Assembly: GCA_004028505.1 (NCBI GenBank)
Contig: MTKO01000072.1
Span: 1-51,479 of the forward strand
Direction: 5' to 3'
Length of the DNA stretch: 51,479 nucleotides
Source: Candidatus Electrothrix aarhusensis
GTDB lineage: Bacteria; Desulfobacterota; Desulfobulbia; Desulfobulbales; Desulfobulbaceae
Of this stretch, positions 18,493 through 28,293 are shown one piece after another. Position 1 is the stretch's first letter. Each line of letters starts with the position of its first letter. Both the position numbers and the translations under genes were made by a program. The notes below the pieces were generated by a model. That model was not told the origin of the DNA. It worked only from the letters and a program-made list of their open reading frames with translations, and made no database searches.

Positions 18493-19938
18493 ATGTCCTT
18501 ATTCCGCAGCCTGCTTCGTATCCTGCTGATTATGGTGCATGAGTTCAATCATACCAATATTGCCCTGCGTGCCTCGGCCCTGACCTTTTCTATTATTCTT
18601 TCTATGGTGCCTCTGCTGGCAATGAGCACCGCCATTCTGAAAGGATTGGGTAATGGCAACCAGATGCGGATCGCCGCGTACCATTTTATAGATCAATTGG
18701 ACCCGGAGGCAGAGCAGGCTTTACCTTCTCTACATCCCGAATTGCCTCCGCCGGTTGATTCGGTTGATTCGGAAATTGTGGTTTCTGAAGATCAACCAGC
18801 TGAATCGGTGAAATCGGCGGAACAGGAAGAACCTATAGGGTCTATAGAGGTGATAGAGGAGGCAATAGAGGCGATAGCAGAGGGACCTCCTCCCTCTCTC
18901 AACCGTCATCTGCATCAGGCCATTGATACCATCTTTGATTATGTGGATAATACCAATTTTGCCGCCTTGGGGGCTTTTGGTATTGCTGGCCTTTTGATTG
19001 TGGTGGTCATGGTGCTCAGTTCCGTGGAAGATGCCATGAACGCTATCTGGCATACTCGACGCGGTCGCTCTCTGTTCCGGAAAATCATGGATTATCTGGC
19101 CTTGCTTGTGCTTTTGCCCATCTCGGTTAATATTGCTCTGGCCGGTGATGCTATTCTGCAATCGCCCAAAATAATGGAGTACATCACCACCTTTATTCCG
19201 TCTGCCTGGGTTGTGCAGATGCTCCTGAAGCTGCTGCCATTCATCTTCATCACCCTGTCCCTGATGATGATGTATCTCTTTTTTCCCAATGTAAAGGTCA
19301 AAACATCAGCGGCCTTTTGCGGGGCCTTGTTCGGTGCGGTCTTTTGGTTCATTGTCCAGCGTGCCTACGTGGTGCTCCAGATCGGCGTGGCAAACTATAA
19401 TGCCATTTACGGCTCTTTTGCCACGGTTCCGCTTTTTCTGGTTTGGATTCAGTTAGGCTGGATGTTCGTTCTTCTCGGTGCGGTCTTGGCCTATGCTATT
19501 CAGCATCGTAATAGCTATCAGCTGTCAGGGACAGAAAGCAGTGCCCGCCAGGATCTCCAGCGGACCTTTGATATTCTGATCACGGTTTATAATAATTTTG
19601 CATTAGGTCGATCCACAGTGCTGGATCAGCTGGTGGAACAATGTCAGGTGGTTAATGAGGCCGAATTGGCCCGCCCTTTAGATGTACTTATCCTGGGCGA
19701 TTTGCTGCATGAAATCGACCAAGGCGGAACAGTTGCCTTTATCCCCTGCCGTCCTCTTGAGCAGGTTGATGCGGCCCGGATTATCCGGCTGATACTTGGT
19801 AAAGAGGGAAAAACAAACTCTGTCGGCGGGCATCTTGCTGATCAGATTGTTCGAGCAGCGGAGGAAGTTTTTCCGGCAGAGGAATTTCTGGATAAATACC
19901 TGACCAGGAGTCTTACGCATCAAGCGAGTGGAGCGTAG
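18493..19938 (+). CDS. YihY/BrkB family membrane protein with acidic insert
   Basis: YihY/BrkB proteins are six-helix inner-membrane proteins of uncertain biochemical function; BrkB was linked to serum resistance in Bordetella, and RNase BN was once misassigned here. The family core is visible: ALRASALTFSIILSMVPLLAMS at the first helix, GAFGIAGLLIVVVMVLSSVEDAMNAIWHTRR, then GALFGAVFWFIVQRAYVVLQ and the conserved YGSFATVPLFLVWIQLGWM. Between the first and second helices is an acidic stretch (residues ~65-130) rich in Glu, Pro and Val, with repeated short EAIEAI-like units, unusual for the family. A ~150-residue cytoplasmic winged-helix-like tail follows. ATG 18493 is chosen because the family N terminus begins there; an ATG at 18370 would add 41 polar residues. 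Confidence 0.85.
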   Translation: MSLFRSLLRILLIMVHEFNHTNIALRASALTFSIILSMVPLLAMSTAILKGLGNGNQMRIAAYHFIDQLDPEAEQALPSLHPELPPPVDSVDSEIVVSEDQPAESVKSAEQEEPIGSIEVIEEAIEAIAEGPPPSLNRHLHQAIDTIFDYVDNTNFAALGAFGIAGLLIVVVMVLSSVEDAMNAIWHTRRGRSLFRKIMDYLALLVLLPISVNIALAGDAILQSPKIMEYITTFIPSAWVVQMLLKLLPFIFITLSLMMMYLFFPNVKVKTSAAFCGALFGAVFWFIVQRAYVVLQIGVANYNAIYGSFATVPLFLVWIQLGWMFVLLGAVLAYAIQHRNSYQLSGTESSARQDLQRTFDILITVYNNFALGRSTVLDQLVEQCQVVNEAELARPLDVLILGDLLHEIDQGGTVAFIPCRPLEQVDAARIIRLILGKEGKTNSVGGHLADQIVRAAEEVFPAEEFLDKYLTRSLTHQASGA

Positions 19939-20337
19939 GCGTAATTCACAACTCTCAAGGCTCAATGAGCTGCGCTGTTGCACAACTTGGTCAGGTTGCA
20001 GCAAGGTCCGAGCCATATATCCCGCTCAGGGGACACTCTGTTGTTTCCCTTTTTCTCCTGTTTATGATAAAGTAGGCAGGATGTAAAATCCCTTCAACCG
20101 TATTCGCCTGTGAGAGAGCAGGCGGAAGCAGCCTTGATATATTTTCCTCCTTCAGTCTCTGTGTTGGCAGGTACTGCGCAGAGCTGAGAAGAAGCGAGAA
20201 GGAAAAAGCGTTTTTTCATGCAGCTTCGGGGCTCGTTCTCCATTTTTACAGGCTGCTTTAACAATCACCCAGGGTGGGCTCCGCCCTCTTTGGAACGGGG
20301 CGATTTAGTTGAGAATGATGATGTGCGGTGTGCGACA
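19939..20337. other. 399-base intergenic region upstream of cinA
   Basis: No gene could be supported. There is a short hairpin at about 20104-20123 (CGCCTG/CAGGCG). A stretch near 20000 contains a GGTCAGG-like string, but it does not match the SRP RNA core in order or spacing. Upstream in-frame codons from ATG 20218 could extend cinA, but the added residues do not resemble the family. Confidence 0.5.
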
Positions 20338-21569
20338 ATGATCGGAGAAATTATAGCGATCGGCAACGAGCTGACCTCGGGCCGGATAACCAATACGACC
20401 AGTGCGTTTGCCGCCCGAGAGCTTTTTCGGGCCGGTCATGAGATCTATGCCATGCACACCATTGGGGATACGCCTACGCTGATTGGCGAAGCCTAAAGCG
20501 AGCGATTCGGCGGGTGGATTTTGTGATTGTTACGGGCGGGCTGGGGCCGACCACGGATGATTTGACCAATGAAGCGGTTGCTGAGGCCTTACAACGTCCG
20601 GCCACCCTGAATGAGGCAATCCTGGAAAAGATACGTTCGCAATTGCAAGACCCGGATGGACACCTTGATGCTTTGGAAAAGCTGGCTTGGTTACCTGAAG
20701 GTGCCGAGGTGTTGAGTGCAGAGGAAAGGATGGCTGGTCATCTGCTTGTGCATGATGATATCCCGATCTTTTTTCTGCCCGGAGTTCCGGTGCAGGCGCA
20801 AAAACTGCTGGTGGATATTGTCCTGCCGCGTTTGTCCGGCTGGAGCGGCTGTAATAAATATCAGCGGCTGCGCTTGTACAAGACCGTGGGGCTGCCTGAA
20901 CACAAGATCAACCAGTTTCTTATGCCGTTAGAGCAGGAACAGCAGGTGGAGGTGGGCTACTATCCTGTGGATTTCGAAGTGCATGTGAGCCTGAGCGTCT
21001 CCGGCAGCAGTGCCGAGGAAGCGGACACTCTGCTCAATGATTCTGAGCAACGGATTCAGGATGTTTTGGGTGATTATATTTATGGCACGGATAGGGAAAC
21101 ATTGGCTGAAGTCGTAGGCAATCTGCTTCGAGAAAAGCGTCTGATGCTCTCTGCCGCAGAATCCTGTACTGGCGGCTTGATCAGCTCACAACTGACCTCT
21201 GTTCCAGGCAGTTCAGAATGGTTTGCTGGTGGAGTGGTGGCCTATTCTAACCATGTCAAGGAGGTTCTGCTCAACGTGGATCAGGATCTGCTTCGTAATT
21301 ACGGGGCGGTCAGCGGGCATGTGGCCAGGGCTATGGCGGCTCGCCTTGCGGCTCGGGTGGGCACAAAGATCTCCCTTTCTGTCACCGGCATTGCTGGACC
21401 GGGTGGCGGTACAGAAGAAAAGCCGGTGGGCACGGTGTATATTGGCCTCTTCTATAAAAATAAGGTCAAGGACACCTTGCATCATTTCTCAGGTGGGCGG
21501 AAAGAGATTCAGGAGATGACCGCTCAGACTGCCTTGGATATGGTACGGCGGGTTTTACTGGAGGACTAA
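20338..21569 (+). CDS. cinA: Competence/damage-inducible protein CinA (nicotinamide-nucleotide amidase; one frameshift)
   Basis: CinA combines an N-terminal molybdopterin-binding-like domain (NMN/ADP-ribose pyrophosphatase activity) with a C-terminal amidase that converts NMN to nicotinate mononucleotide. The start MIGEIIAIGNELTSGR is canonical. The frame stops at GEA (20496). Adding one C at 20492-20493 reads GEALKRAIRR into DFVIVTGGLGPTTDD, giving 410 residues, the normal length. The C-terminal amidase shows AAESCTGGLISSQLTSVPGSS and TGIAGPGGGTEEKPVGTVYI, with the Ser-Lys type catalytic region. It begins a tight unit: the next ATG follows two bases after the stop. A cinA-recA arrangement is common, but here an HNH gene separates them. 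Confidence 0.92.
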
Positions 21570-21571
21570 GC

Positions 21572-22504
21572 ATGGCCGGGAAACGAGACGATTTTACCGA
21601 AAAAACAAAAAGAATTTTGGGGTACAGAGCAGGGAACAGGTGCTCCAATCCTCATTGCAGAGTTCCGACTCATGGCCCATCCAATGAAGGGCCGGATAAA
21701 ATAAATAACATTGGTAACGCCGCGCATATTACAGCTGCTGCTCCTGGACCCGGAGCCCGACGTTACAACAGAGCGTTAAAACCTGAGCAGAGGCGATCTA
21801 TAACAAATGGGATATGGCTATGCACAAGTTGTGCAACTCTAATTGATAACGATGACAAAACATATACTGTAGCCCTCTTGAACGAATGGAAGAAGAAAGC
21901 GGAGGATCAGGCAAAGCGTGAGCAGGGTAAGAAACTACCCGGCGAACATGATGCTATCAATACCTTGGTAGCTGCCGCATCTGGGCAGACAGCAGTATTT
22001 CTTCCCAACTTGATGTCCAATGCAAGTAAGGCTACATCAGGTTATTTGGAAGGGTTGGATCAACGCTTTATCGTTGAAACAAGTTTTCATAAGGGGATTA
22101 CGCATCATATTATTCATCCGAAAGATCCTGTTGACGTTAAGTTTAAAATTAAATCGGATTTTTCAAGGGAATTTGGTTCAAAGTATAAGGCGCTGGTCGA
22201 GCAGGGAAAAAAACTTGTTATCGACAGTTCTGCTGTTGAGCTTAGAGGTTCTGCTTTATTAGAAAAAATAGCCGAGGATTGTGAAGGTACATTCGAACTT
22301 CATTCATTATTAAAAAAAGATGCTGTTATTCGAACATGGTTAGTTTCACCAGATGAAAAAAGTAAGGTGAATTTTTATGATCTGCCTGGAAGTGCGGTTG
22401 CTGGCACAAAATCAATGACAGCAACAAGCCGTGCATTAGGTGGACTGCTGTCGATGGGTATAAGTTTTTCTGTTGATAACTTTTTAACCCCTATAGGAGG
22501 TTAA
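21572..22504 (+). CDS. HNH-domain protein, N-terminal part (in-frame TAA)
   Basis: This is a putative metal-dependent nuclease inserted between cinA and recA. Residues ~15-105 match HNH domains used in defence effectors: CSNPHC, a Gly-Asn-Ala-Ala-His block (IGNAAHITAAAPGPGARRYN) carrying the general-base type His, RSITNGIWLCTSCATLID with Cys pair and Asn, then WKKKAEDQA. HNH domains of this pattern occur in effectors such as the HNH-SAVED proteins of CBASS. The remaining ~200 residues match nothing I recognise. The frame ends at TAA 22502-22504, but the same frame stays open for 220 more codons to the recA start, so this may be the N-terminal half of one 531-residue protein. ATG 21572 lies two bases after the cinA stop. 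Confidence 0.65.
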   Translation: MAGKRDDFTEKTKRILGYRAGNRCSNPHCRVPTHGPSNEGPDKINNIGNAAHITAAAPGPGARRYNRALKPEQRRSITNGIWLCTSCATLIDNDDKTYTVALLNEWKKKAEDQAKREQGKKLPGEHDAINTLVAAASGQTAVFLPNLMSNASKATSGYLEGLDQRFIVETSFHKGITHHIIHPKDPVDVKFKIKSDFSREFGSKYKALVEQGKKLVIDSSAVELRGSALLEKIAEDCEGTFELHSLLKKDAVIRTWLVSPDEKSKVNFYDLPGSAVAGTKSMTATSRALGGLLSMGISFSVDNFLTPIGG

Positions 22505-23167
22505 TTTTCCCTCAATTTAACCTGTAATGAGTGGGATAAAAAGCCGCTGAATTATCTTCCATATTTCGATAAAATTTATAACTTATATAGTAAGATTCAC
22601 GAAGGATGGATACTTAATTTCTCTTTAGAAATTGAAGGAATGCATTTATTATCCGCTCACTCTAATGACATTGCGGAAGGCCAACCTTTTTTGTACGAAT
22701 TTGAGTTGTTAGATTTTATTCATGATGTACGTGAGGTCGCCAGAATTCTTGGATATACAATTTATTATGACCCCTCATTTGAGTACAATTCTGTATTGTA
22801 CTCAAGGGTGAAAGAGGTCTATGAGGTTCTAGCCAAAGGGGCTTTCAATGCCCCTGTAACAGATATTAATTTAAAGTCGGTACAAGGAAAGCTAGAAGCA
22901 TTTGAAGATTTATCGAACATAGAACGTCTTCGTAAAGCCGATTTAATTGTATTTCGCTTTGATCAAGCAGAGCAAGATGAGATAGAATTGTTTGGTCAAA
23001 AAATTATTCTTCCTTTACTTTCTTTTGGTTTAACGAAAGTAAAGCCAAAAATTTTAGTCAATAATCTGGATACAATCGTTGGTGGAGAGAATATAGATGT
23101 TCAATTTATTCCTGTCGATGATTGTCAATACACGATTGAAAAATTATCAGACGCAAGGAGCAACTAA
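22505..23167 (+). pseudogene. In-frame C-terminal continuation of the HNH-domain protein
   Basis: Codons directly after the TAA at 22502, in the same frame, encode FSLNLTCNEWDKKPLNYLPY and continue without a stop for 220 residues, ending in TAA at 23165-23167. That stop overlaps recA's ATG by one base. The first internal ATG is at 22640, which would leave only 175 residues and no good ribosome-binding site. The segment has alternating hydrophobic and acidic content (YEFELLDFIHDVREVARILGY) and no known domain. It is best read as the C-terminal half of a single gene disrupted by a nonsense mutation, with base composition lower in GC than recA. It might instead be a separate gene with an unusual start. 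Confidence 0.55.
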
Positions 23168-24264
23168 TGGCAGCAGCACAGGATAAACAGACGGAAGGAA
23201 GGCTGAAGAGCGTTGATAATGCCATCAGTCAGATAGAGCGGCAATTCGGTAAAGGGGCCATTATGCGCCTCGGTGAGCATGAACGGGAAAACATCCCGGC
23301 TATTTCCACCGGCACCTTGGGGATTGACATCGCCCTTGGTGTGGGCGGCTTGCCCAGAGGCCGGATGACCGAGATCTACGGACCGGAATCTTCGGGCAAA
23401 ACCACCTTGGCCCTGCATGTTATCGCAGAGGCCCAGCGGGCAGGTGGTAATGCAGCCTTTATTGATGCGGAGCATGCTCTGGACGTCGACTATGCGGAAC
23501 GACTGGGAGTAGACGTGGAAAACCTGTTGGTCTCCCAGCCGGATTTTGGCGAGCAGGCCCTGGAAATTTGCGAGGTATTGATGCGCAGCGGCGGGCTGGA
23601 TGTCATCGTTATCGACTCCGTGGCTGCCCTGGTCCCGAGAGCGGAGATCGACGGTAATGTGGGTGATCAACATGTGGGGCTCCAGGCTCGACTTATGTCC
23701 CATGCCATGCGAAAGTTCACCAGTGTGCTGCAACGGACCAATACAGTGCTGATCTTTATCAACCAAATCAGGATGAAGATCGGAGTAATGTTTGGTAACC
23801 CAGAAACCACCCCCGGTGGTAATGCCCTCAAGTTTTACAGCTCCATCCGCATCGATATTCGTCGGATGACCCAGATCAAGGACGGTCAGGAGGTTATCGG
23901 AAACCGTACCAAGGTCAAAGTGGTGAAGAACAAAGTGGCTCCTCCCTTTAGGATTGCTGAGTTTGACATGATTTACGGCGAAGGAATCTCCAAGACCGGA
24001 GATTTGCTGGATCTCGGGGTGGAGCAGGAGATCATTGATAAGAGCGGGGCTTGGTATTCCTATAATGATGAGCGTATCGGGCAAGGCCGTGAGAATGCCA
24101 AGACCTTTCTTAAAGAACACCCCGATATGCTGGCGGAGATTGACCGTAAGGTACGGCTGGGATTCGGCCTGCCGATATCGGATGCTAGCGATGCGGTGAT
24201 CTCTCCTTCCTCTCCCGCCCCCAAAGAGCCCAAGGCTAAGGGTAAGAAAAACGAGGAAGCGTAG
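23167..24264 (+). CDS. recA: DNA recombinase RecA
   Basis: RecA coats single-stranded DNA, drives strand exchange and triggers LexA self-cleavage. The 365-residue protein has Walker [10 protein letters not shown] (about residue 70), Walker B region [18 protein letters not shown], the [17 protein letters not shown] loop and [11 protein letters not shown] of loop L2, all canonical. It has a Lys-rich C-terminal tail ([13 protein letters not shown]) where E. coli has acidic residues. Its ATG overlaps the stop of the preceding HNH gene remnant, so it relies on translational coupling or its own upstream signal. folA follows directly with a GTG start. Confidence 0.99.
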   Translation: MAAAQDKQTEGRLKSVDNAISQIERQFGKGAIMRLGEHERENIPAISTGTLGIDIALGVGGLPRGRMTEIYGPESSGKTTLALHVIAEAQRAGGNAAFIDAEHALDVDYAERLGVDVENLLVSQPDFGEQALEICEVLMRSGGLDVIVIDSVAALVPRAEIDGNVGDQHVGLQARLMSHAMRKFTSVLQRTNTVLIFINQIRMKIGVMFGNPETTPGGNALKFYSSIRIDIRRMTQIKDGQEVIGNRTKVKVVKNKVAPPFRIAEFDMIYGEGISKTGDLLDLGVEQEIIDKSGAWYSYNDERIGQGRENAKTFLKEHPDMLAEIDRKVRLGFGLPISDASDAVISPSSPAPKEPKAKGKKNEEA

Positions 24265-24765
24265 GTGGAGATTGTTCTCATAGCCGCTATGGCGGCCAAT
24301 CGGGTCATCGGTCGGGGCAAGACCATCCCCTGGGATATTCCAGGGGAACAGACTCGGTTCAAGGAGATCACCATGGACCATAGCCTGATCATGGGGCGCA
24401 AGACTTGGGAATCCATCGGGCAGCCTTTACCCGGACGACAGAATATCGTTGTAACGAGAAATCCTGAGTTTCAGGCTCCGGGCGCTAAGGTTGTTCATTC
24501 GCTGGAGCAGGGGTTTGCGCTGACTGAGGGTGAAAAAAAGGTTTTTGTTATTGGCGGAGCCCAGTTGTATCAGCTTGCTTTGGAGCGGGCTGATACGCTG
24601 ATCCTGACCGAACTTGAGCAGGAGATTGCAGGCGATGCCTTTTTCCCGGCATTCTCCTGCCCGCCCTTTGTGCTGGTACGGACAGAAGAAGTGGAAGAGC
24701 CGATTCGCTATAGTATCCGAACCTATCAGCGAAGCAAGGGTGCAGGAAAGGGACAGGCAGGGTGA
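24265..24765 (+). CDS. folA: Dihydrofolate reductase
   Basis: FolA reduces dihydrofolate to tetrahydrofolate with NADPH. The 166-residue protein has AAMAANRVIGRGKTIPWDIPGEQ with the active-site region (WDIP: Asp in the catalytic position), RKTWESIG with the cofactor-binding region, and VIGGAQLYQLAL. Length is typical. The GTG start directly abuts recA's TAG stop (24262-24264), so recA and folA are co-transcribed and probably coupled. The nearest internal ATG would remove the first conserved strand. Confidence 0.95.
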   Translation: MEIVLIAAMAANRVIGRGKTIPWDIPGEQTRFKEITMDHSLIMGRKTWESIGQPLPGRQNIVVTRNPEFQAPGAKVVHSLEQGFALTEGEKKVFVIGGAQLYQLALERADTLILTELEQEIAGDAFFPAFSCPPFVLVRTEEVEEPIRYSIRTYQRSKGAGKGQAG

Positions 24766-24785
24766 GAACGTTCTGCAGGGTGTGT

Positions 24786-24810
24786 AGGGACAACGGCATG
24801 CCGTGTCCCT
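24786..24810. repeat. REP-like palindrome after folA
   Basis: AGGGAC and GTCCCT flank ACGGCATGCCGT, giving a nearly perfect hairpin 21 bases after the folA stop. Short palindromes of this form are often dispersed in bacterial genomes. It has no T tract, so it may be a repeat rather than a terminator. Confidence 0.55.
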
Positions 24811-24824
24811 GCATGAGATTCGAT

Positions 24825-25760
24825 TCAGCGAGTCTCCCGTACCACCCGAAAACCCAGGGAGTCGCTACGATGGGTCGGAACATTTAGACCACGAAAGGCT
24901 GAGCGGAGGTTCGTGGCTGAACCGTACCAGCTTCCTCCTCGGAAGCAGCGAAGTGCTCCTGCTTCGGGTCCGGTCGGATCTACATTAGGGCTGTTCTGGT
25001 AATAGGTTGCACTGTATTTATCATTGACCCATTCCCACACATTTCCAGCCATGTCATATAATCCCCAGGCATTGGGCTTTTTCAGGCCCACCGGATGAGA
25101 GAAATTTTCCTTTTTGTTAAACTCACCTTCTGGAAACCAGATAAGTAGATCTGCATGTTCCATATTAAACCAAGAATACTTCGGTGCTTTTTCCAGAGTG
25201 TCTCCCCAGAAATAAATAGTCTTACTTCCTGCACGGGCGGCATATTCCCATTCTGCTTCTGTGGGAAGGCGATATTTTTCCCCGCCTTCTTTTTGGTTGA
25301 GCCATTCTATAAAGGTTTGTGCATCCTCCCAAGAAACTGCTGCTACTGCTGCTTCGTCGCCATGCGTATTAATATTTTCAAATTCTTCAGTCTCTATTTT
25401 ACTTCGTTCCTGATCGTTGAGAGCCGCCAGGAAAAGTTTAAATTGACCCAAGGTAACTTCATGTATTCCTAGTTGAAAGCCTTTGCGAATTTTAACCTTA
25501 TGTTGGGGAGCTTCTTCCTCAAGTGCATTTTTATCCTCCGGGACTTGAGCCGGGCAAGTAGGCCCTTGAGGGGGTAAGCCTTTTTGTTCCAAGTCGTTAT
25601 CACGTTCTTTGTCGGCTCTGCTATATAGACAGCTTCCCATGAAGAATTTGCCCGGGGCGATGCTTTTGAACTCCATGCCGATGGAGTTTGTATAATCTGC
25701 AGCTTGCGTCACCGAAACAAGAAGGATGGCCGAGAGGAACAGGCTCCTAGAAGGATACAT
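24825..25760 (-). CDS. Formylglycine-generating-enzyme (SUMF1) family exported protein
   Basis: This protein has the FGE-sulfatase fold shared by formylglycine-generating enzymes and other secreted proteins. A signal peptide (LFLSAILLVSVTQA, cleaved near residue 20) precedes MEFKSIAPGKFFMGS and HEVTLGQFKLFL, then LPTEAEWEYAARAGSK, AWGLYDMAGNVWEWVND, CFRGGSW and the C-terminal FRVVRE, the hallmark order of the family. The 311-residue length includes an insert with polar, Pro-rich residues (KGLPPQGPTCPAQVPEDK). The Cys pair used by true aerobic FGE is not evident in the C-terminal region, so it is more likely a relative of the ergothioneine/hydroxylase/structural branch than a sulfatase-modifying enzyme. 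It points towards folA (convergent). Confidence 0.85.
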   Translation of the reverse strand: MYPSRSLFLSAILLVSVTQAADYTNSIGMEFKSIAPGKFFMGSCLYSRADKERDNDLEQKGLPPQGPTCPAQVPEDKNALEEEAPQHKVKIRKGFQLGIHEVTLGQFKLFLAALNDQERSKIETEEFENINTHGDEAAVAAVSWEDAQTFIEWLNQKEGGEKYRLPTEAEWEYAARAGSKTIYFWGDTLEKAPKYSWFNMEHADLLIWFPEGEFNKKENFSHPVGLKKPNAWGLYDMAGNVWEWVNDKYSATYYQNSPNVDPTGPEAGALRCFRGGSWYGSATNLRSAFRGLNVPTHRSDSLGFRVVRETR

Positions 25761-25841
25761 CTGGTTTTCATTATTGTCTCCTGGTTATTATTTCCTGAAT
25801 TAAAGGCCTCTCCTGCAATGCAGAAACAAGGCTATAGATTC

Positions 25842-25866
25842 AGATAAGTTTACTTATCTTTTTTTT
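25842..25866 (+). terminator. Isolated terminator-like hairpin
   Basis: AGATAAG and CTTATCT form a seven-base-pair stem with a TTTA loop and run into about eight T residues. No plus-strand gene lies directly upstream, so it may end an antisense or leader transcript, or be fortuitous. The 290-base gap holding it has nothing else of note. Confidence 0.4.
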
Positions 25867-26050
25867 CTTGTCAATCAAATTTACAGTTGCTTCTACCTGG
25901 GCTCAGGATAGAATGATTTTGCTTATATAGCACATTACCTTAGATCGTCCTAAGTAAATACCTTCGTTTCTCTGACACCGACAGTTTTCTATCTTAATTT
26001 TTATAGCTGTCAGGATACGGAGTAATGAATATCTCAGAATCTAACGAATT

Positions 26051-26980
26051 ATGAAAATAACAATTATCGGTGCCGGTGCTATGGGTTGCTTGTTTGGAGG
26101 GCTTCTCAGCGAACAGGGGATGGATGTTCATCTGCTTGACGTGCGAGAAGAACAAGTTGTGGCCCTGAACGATCACGGACTGACAATTCTTCATCAGGGT
26201 GTGGAAAGGATTGTCAAAGTACGGGCTGTGACGGAACCGGCTGCAATTCCCAGAACAGATTTGGCTGTGATTTTTGTTAAACATGCCCAAACCGAGGCTG
26301 CTGCCCGGATAGCGGCCCACCTACTGGGAGGTAATGGTTATAATGGTCATGCCCTGACACTCCAGAACGGCATGGGCAACGCTGAAATTATTGCTGATGT
26401 CCTTGGAGAAGAGCAAGTGCTTTGCGGTACCACGGCGCAGGGCGCTATGGTTCTCGGTTCAGGGAAGATTCAACACTCAGGAGTGGGGGAGACAGTTATC
26501 GGCATGTGGCGGCCCGGAAGAGGGGAGATTGCGACTGAGGTGACTGAAGTTTTCACGGCGGCAGGTATAAGCTGTCGGGAAGTCGATGATATTGAACCAG
26601 TTCTCTGGAAAAAGCTCTTTGTCAATGTGGGGATAAATGCCATTACCGCTCTGACCGGTCTTCGTAATGGCCAACTTCTTGACCTAGAGAGCACTAGGCG
26701 GTTGATGCAGGATGTTGTCTCGGAGGCACTGGCTGTCGCCGAGGCGCATTCTATAAAGGTCCCTTCTGATATACTGAAGCATGTTGAGCAGGTGGCCCAA
26801 GCCACGGCGTCAAATCGTTCATCTATGGGACAGGATGTTGACGATCAGCGTCCCACGGAAATTGATGCTATTAACGGCTATATTGTCCGTAAAGCCAAGG
26901 AACGAGGGATTGCTGCTCCGGTGAATCAGACCTTGGTACGATTGGTGCAAACTGTACAGGGGAAGTACGCCGCTTCTTGA
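26051..26980 (+). CDS. panE: 2-dehydropantoate 2-reductase (ketopantoate reductase)
   Basis: PanE reduces ketopantoate to pantoate with NADPH on the way to pantothenate and coenzyme A. The N-terminal Rossmann motif IIGAGAMGCLFGGLLSEQG and the family blocks VKHAQTEAAA (catalytic Lys), LQNGMGNAE and LWKKLFVNVGINAITAL (catalytic Lys/Asn), then SSMGQDVDDQRPTEIDAINGYI, are all present. Its 309 residues are standard. It converges with bioA, with two bases between the stops. Confidence 0.93.
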   Translation: MKITIIGAGAMGCLFGGLLSEQGMDVHLLDVREEQVVALNDHGLTILHQGVERIVKVRAVTEPAAIPRTDLAVIFVKHAQTEAAARIAAHLLGGNGYNGHALTLQNGMGNAEIIADVLGEEQVLCGTTAQGAMVLGSGKIQHSGVGETVIGMWRPGRGEIATEVTEVFTAAGISCREVDDIEPVLWKKLFVNVGINAITALTGLRNGQLLDLESTRRLMQDVVSEALAVAEAHSIKVPSDILKHVEQVAQATASNRSSMGQDVDDQRPTEIDAINGYIVRKAKERGIAAPVNQTLVRLVQTVQGKYAAS

Positions 26981-26982
26981 TT

Positions 26983-28293
26983 TTAGGCGGAAAGGTCAAC
27001 AGCCTTGAGTAGTGCATCGGTGAGCCTACTTAAATCTTCGCTATTTATTGTATAGGGAGGCATCAGATAGATGAGCTTGTTAAAAGGACGAATCCAGACG
27101 CCCTGGTCAAGAAAGAATTTCTGCAATGATGCCATGTCAACCGGGGCTCGCATTTCCAAGACGCCGATGGCACCGAGGACCCGGACATCGGCAACAGACG
27201 CTGCATTTTTTGCCGGTTCGAGTTCTCGCCGTAGTTGTTGTTCAATATCCTTTATCTTTTTTTGCCAATTATTTTGCTTAAGGAGTTGAACAGAGGCCAC
27301 CGCAACTGCACAGGCCAAGGGATTGCCCATAAAGGTGGGACCGTGCATGAACAGACCTGGGGTCCCCTGAGAGATAGTTTGAGCAATTTGATCGGAACAG
27401 AGGGTGGCGGCCAAAGTCATATACCCGCCGGTGAGGGCTTTGCCGAGGCAGCATATATCAGGGCTGATTCCTGCGTGTTCTGCAGCAAAGAGCTTACCTG
27501 TTCGCCCAAATCCGGTGGCAATTTCATCAAAGATCAGGAGAACATCATAACTGTTGCAGAGTACACGTAGCTCTCGCAGGTACTGAGGATGGTAGAACCA
27601 CATTCCCCCAGCCCCTTGGACGATCGGTTCCAGGATGATTGCAGCGATTTCTTCGTGATGCTCAGCCAATAATTGGCTTATGGGGGTTATGTCGTCCTGT
27701 TGCCAGTCTTTGACGAGCTTGCTGAACCTGCATTGCGGGCGAGGAGCAAAGAGTTGCTCAGGCAAGGCCCCTGAGAAAATAGTATGCATTCCTGTAGTCG
27801 GATCGCAGACCGACATAGCGTGAAAGGTGTCACCGTGATACCCCCCGCGTACAGTCAAGAATCGTTTTTTCTTCTTCATCCCTCTGGCTTGCTGGTACTG
27901 CAGAGCCATTTTCAGGGCCACCTCCACGGATACTGAACCGGAGTCACAAAGAAATACCTTGTCCAGTCCGGTTGGAGTCAGCTCGACCAACAAGCGGCAT
28001 AATTCTACTGCTGGCTCATGAGTGAGCCCTCCGAACATGACATGAGCAACTTTGCTTGCCTGCTCGCTGAGTGCAGTATTGAGTACAGGGTGGTTATATC
28101 CATGAATAGCTGCCCACCAAGAGGACATGCCATCGATGAGCTCTCGCCCGTCCTCTAATATGATGCGAACACCGGCTGCTTCTTTGACCGGGAAGACTGG
28201 CAGTGGGGTATGCATGGAGGTGTAGGGATGCCAGATGTGTTGTCGGTCAAAGGCGAGCTGCGTGCTCACATTGTTTTTTTCTTCAGGAGACAT
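26983..28293 (-). CDS. bioA: Adenosylmethionine--8-amino-7-oxononanoate aminotransferase
   Basis: BioA makes 7,8-diaminopelargonate from KAPA using S-adenosylmethionine, in biotin synthesis. The 436-residue PLP enzyme has HIWHPYTSM at the N terminus, [33 protein letters not shown], the Asp region [14 protein letters not shown], and the PLP-binding Lys in [10 protein letters not shown]. The [13 protein letters not shown] stretch is characteristic. No other bio genes are next to it. Confidence 0.96.
   Translation of the reverse strand: MSPEEKNNVSTQLAFDRQHIWHPYTSMHTPLPVFPVKEAAGVRIILEDGRELIDGMSSWWAAIHGYNHPVLNTALSEQASKVAHVMFGGLTHEPAVELCRLLVELTPTGLDKVFLCDSGSVSVEVALKMALQYQQARGMKKKKRFLTVRGGYHGDTFHAMSVCDPTTGMHTIFSGALPEQLFAPRPQCRFSKLVKDWQQDDITPISQLLAEHHEEIAAIILEPIVQGAGGMWFYHPQYLRELRVLCNSYDVLLIFDEIATGFGRTGKLFAAEHAGISPDICCLGKALTGGYMTLAATLCSDQIAQTISQGTPGLFMHGPTFMGNPLACAVAVASVQLLKQNNWQKKIKDIEQQLRRELEPAKNAASVADVRVLGAIGVLEMRAPVDMASLQKFFLDQGVWIRPFNKLIYLMPPYTINSEDLSRLTDALLKAVDLSA

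Noticed and set aside
20000-20140. SRP RNA-like strings (GGTCAGG and GGAAGCAGCC)
   Set aside because: The strings occur in the wrong order and spacing and do not form the conserved SRP core.
20338-21569. Programmed frameshifting as the explanation for the split genes
   Set aside because: No slippery site plus pseudoknot is apparent, and the same one-base loss in eight unrelated genes argues for consensus error.
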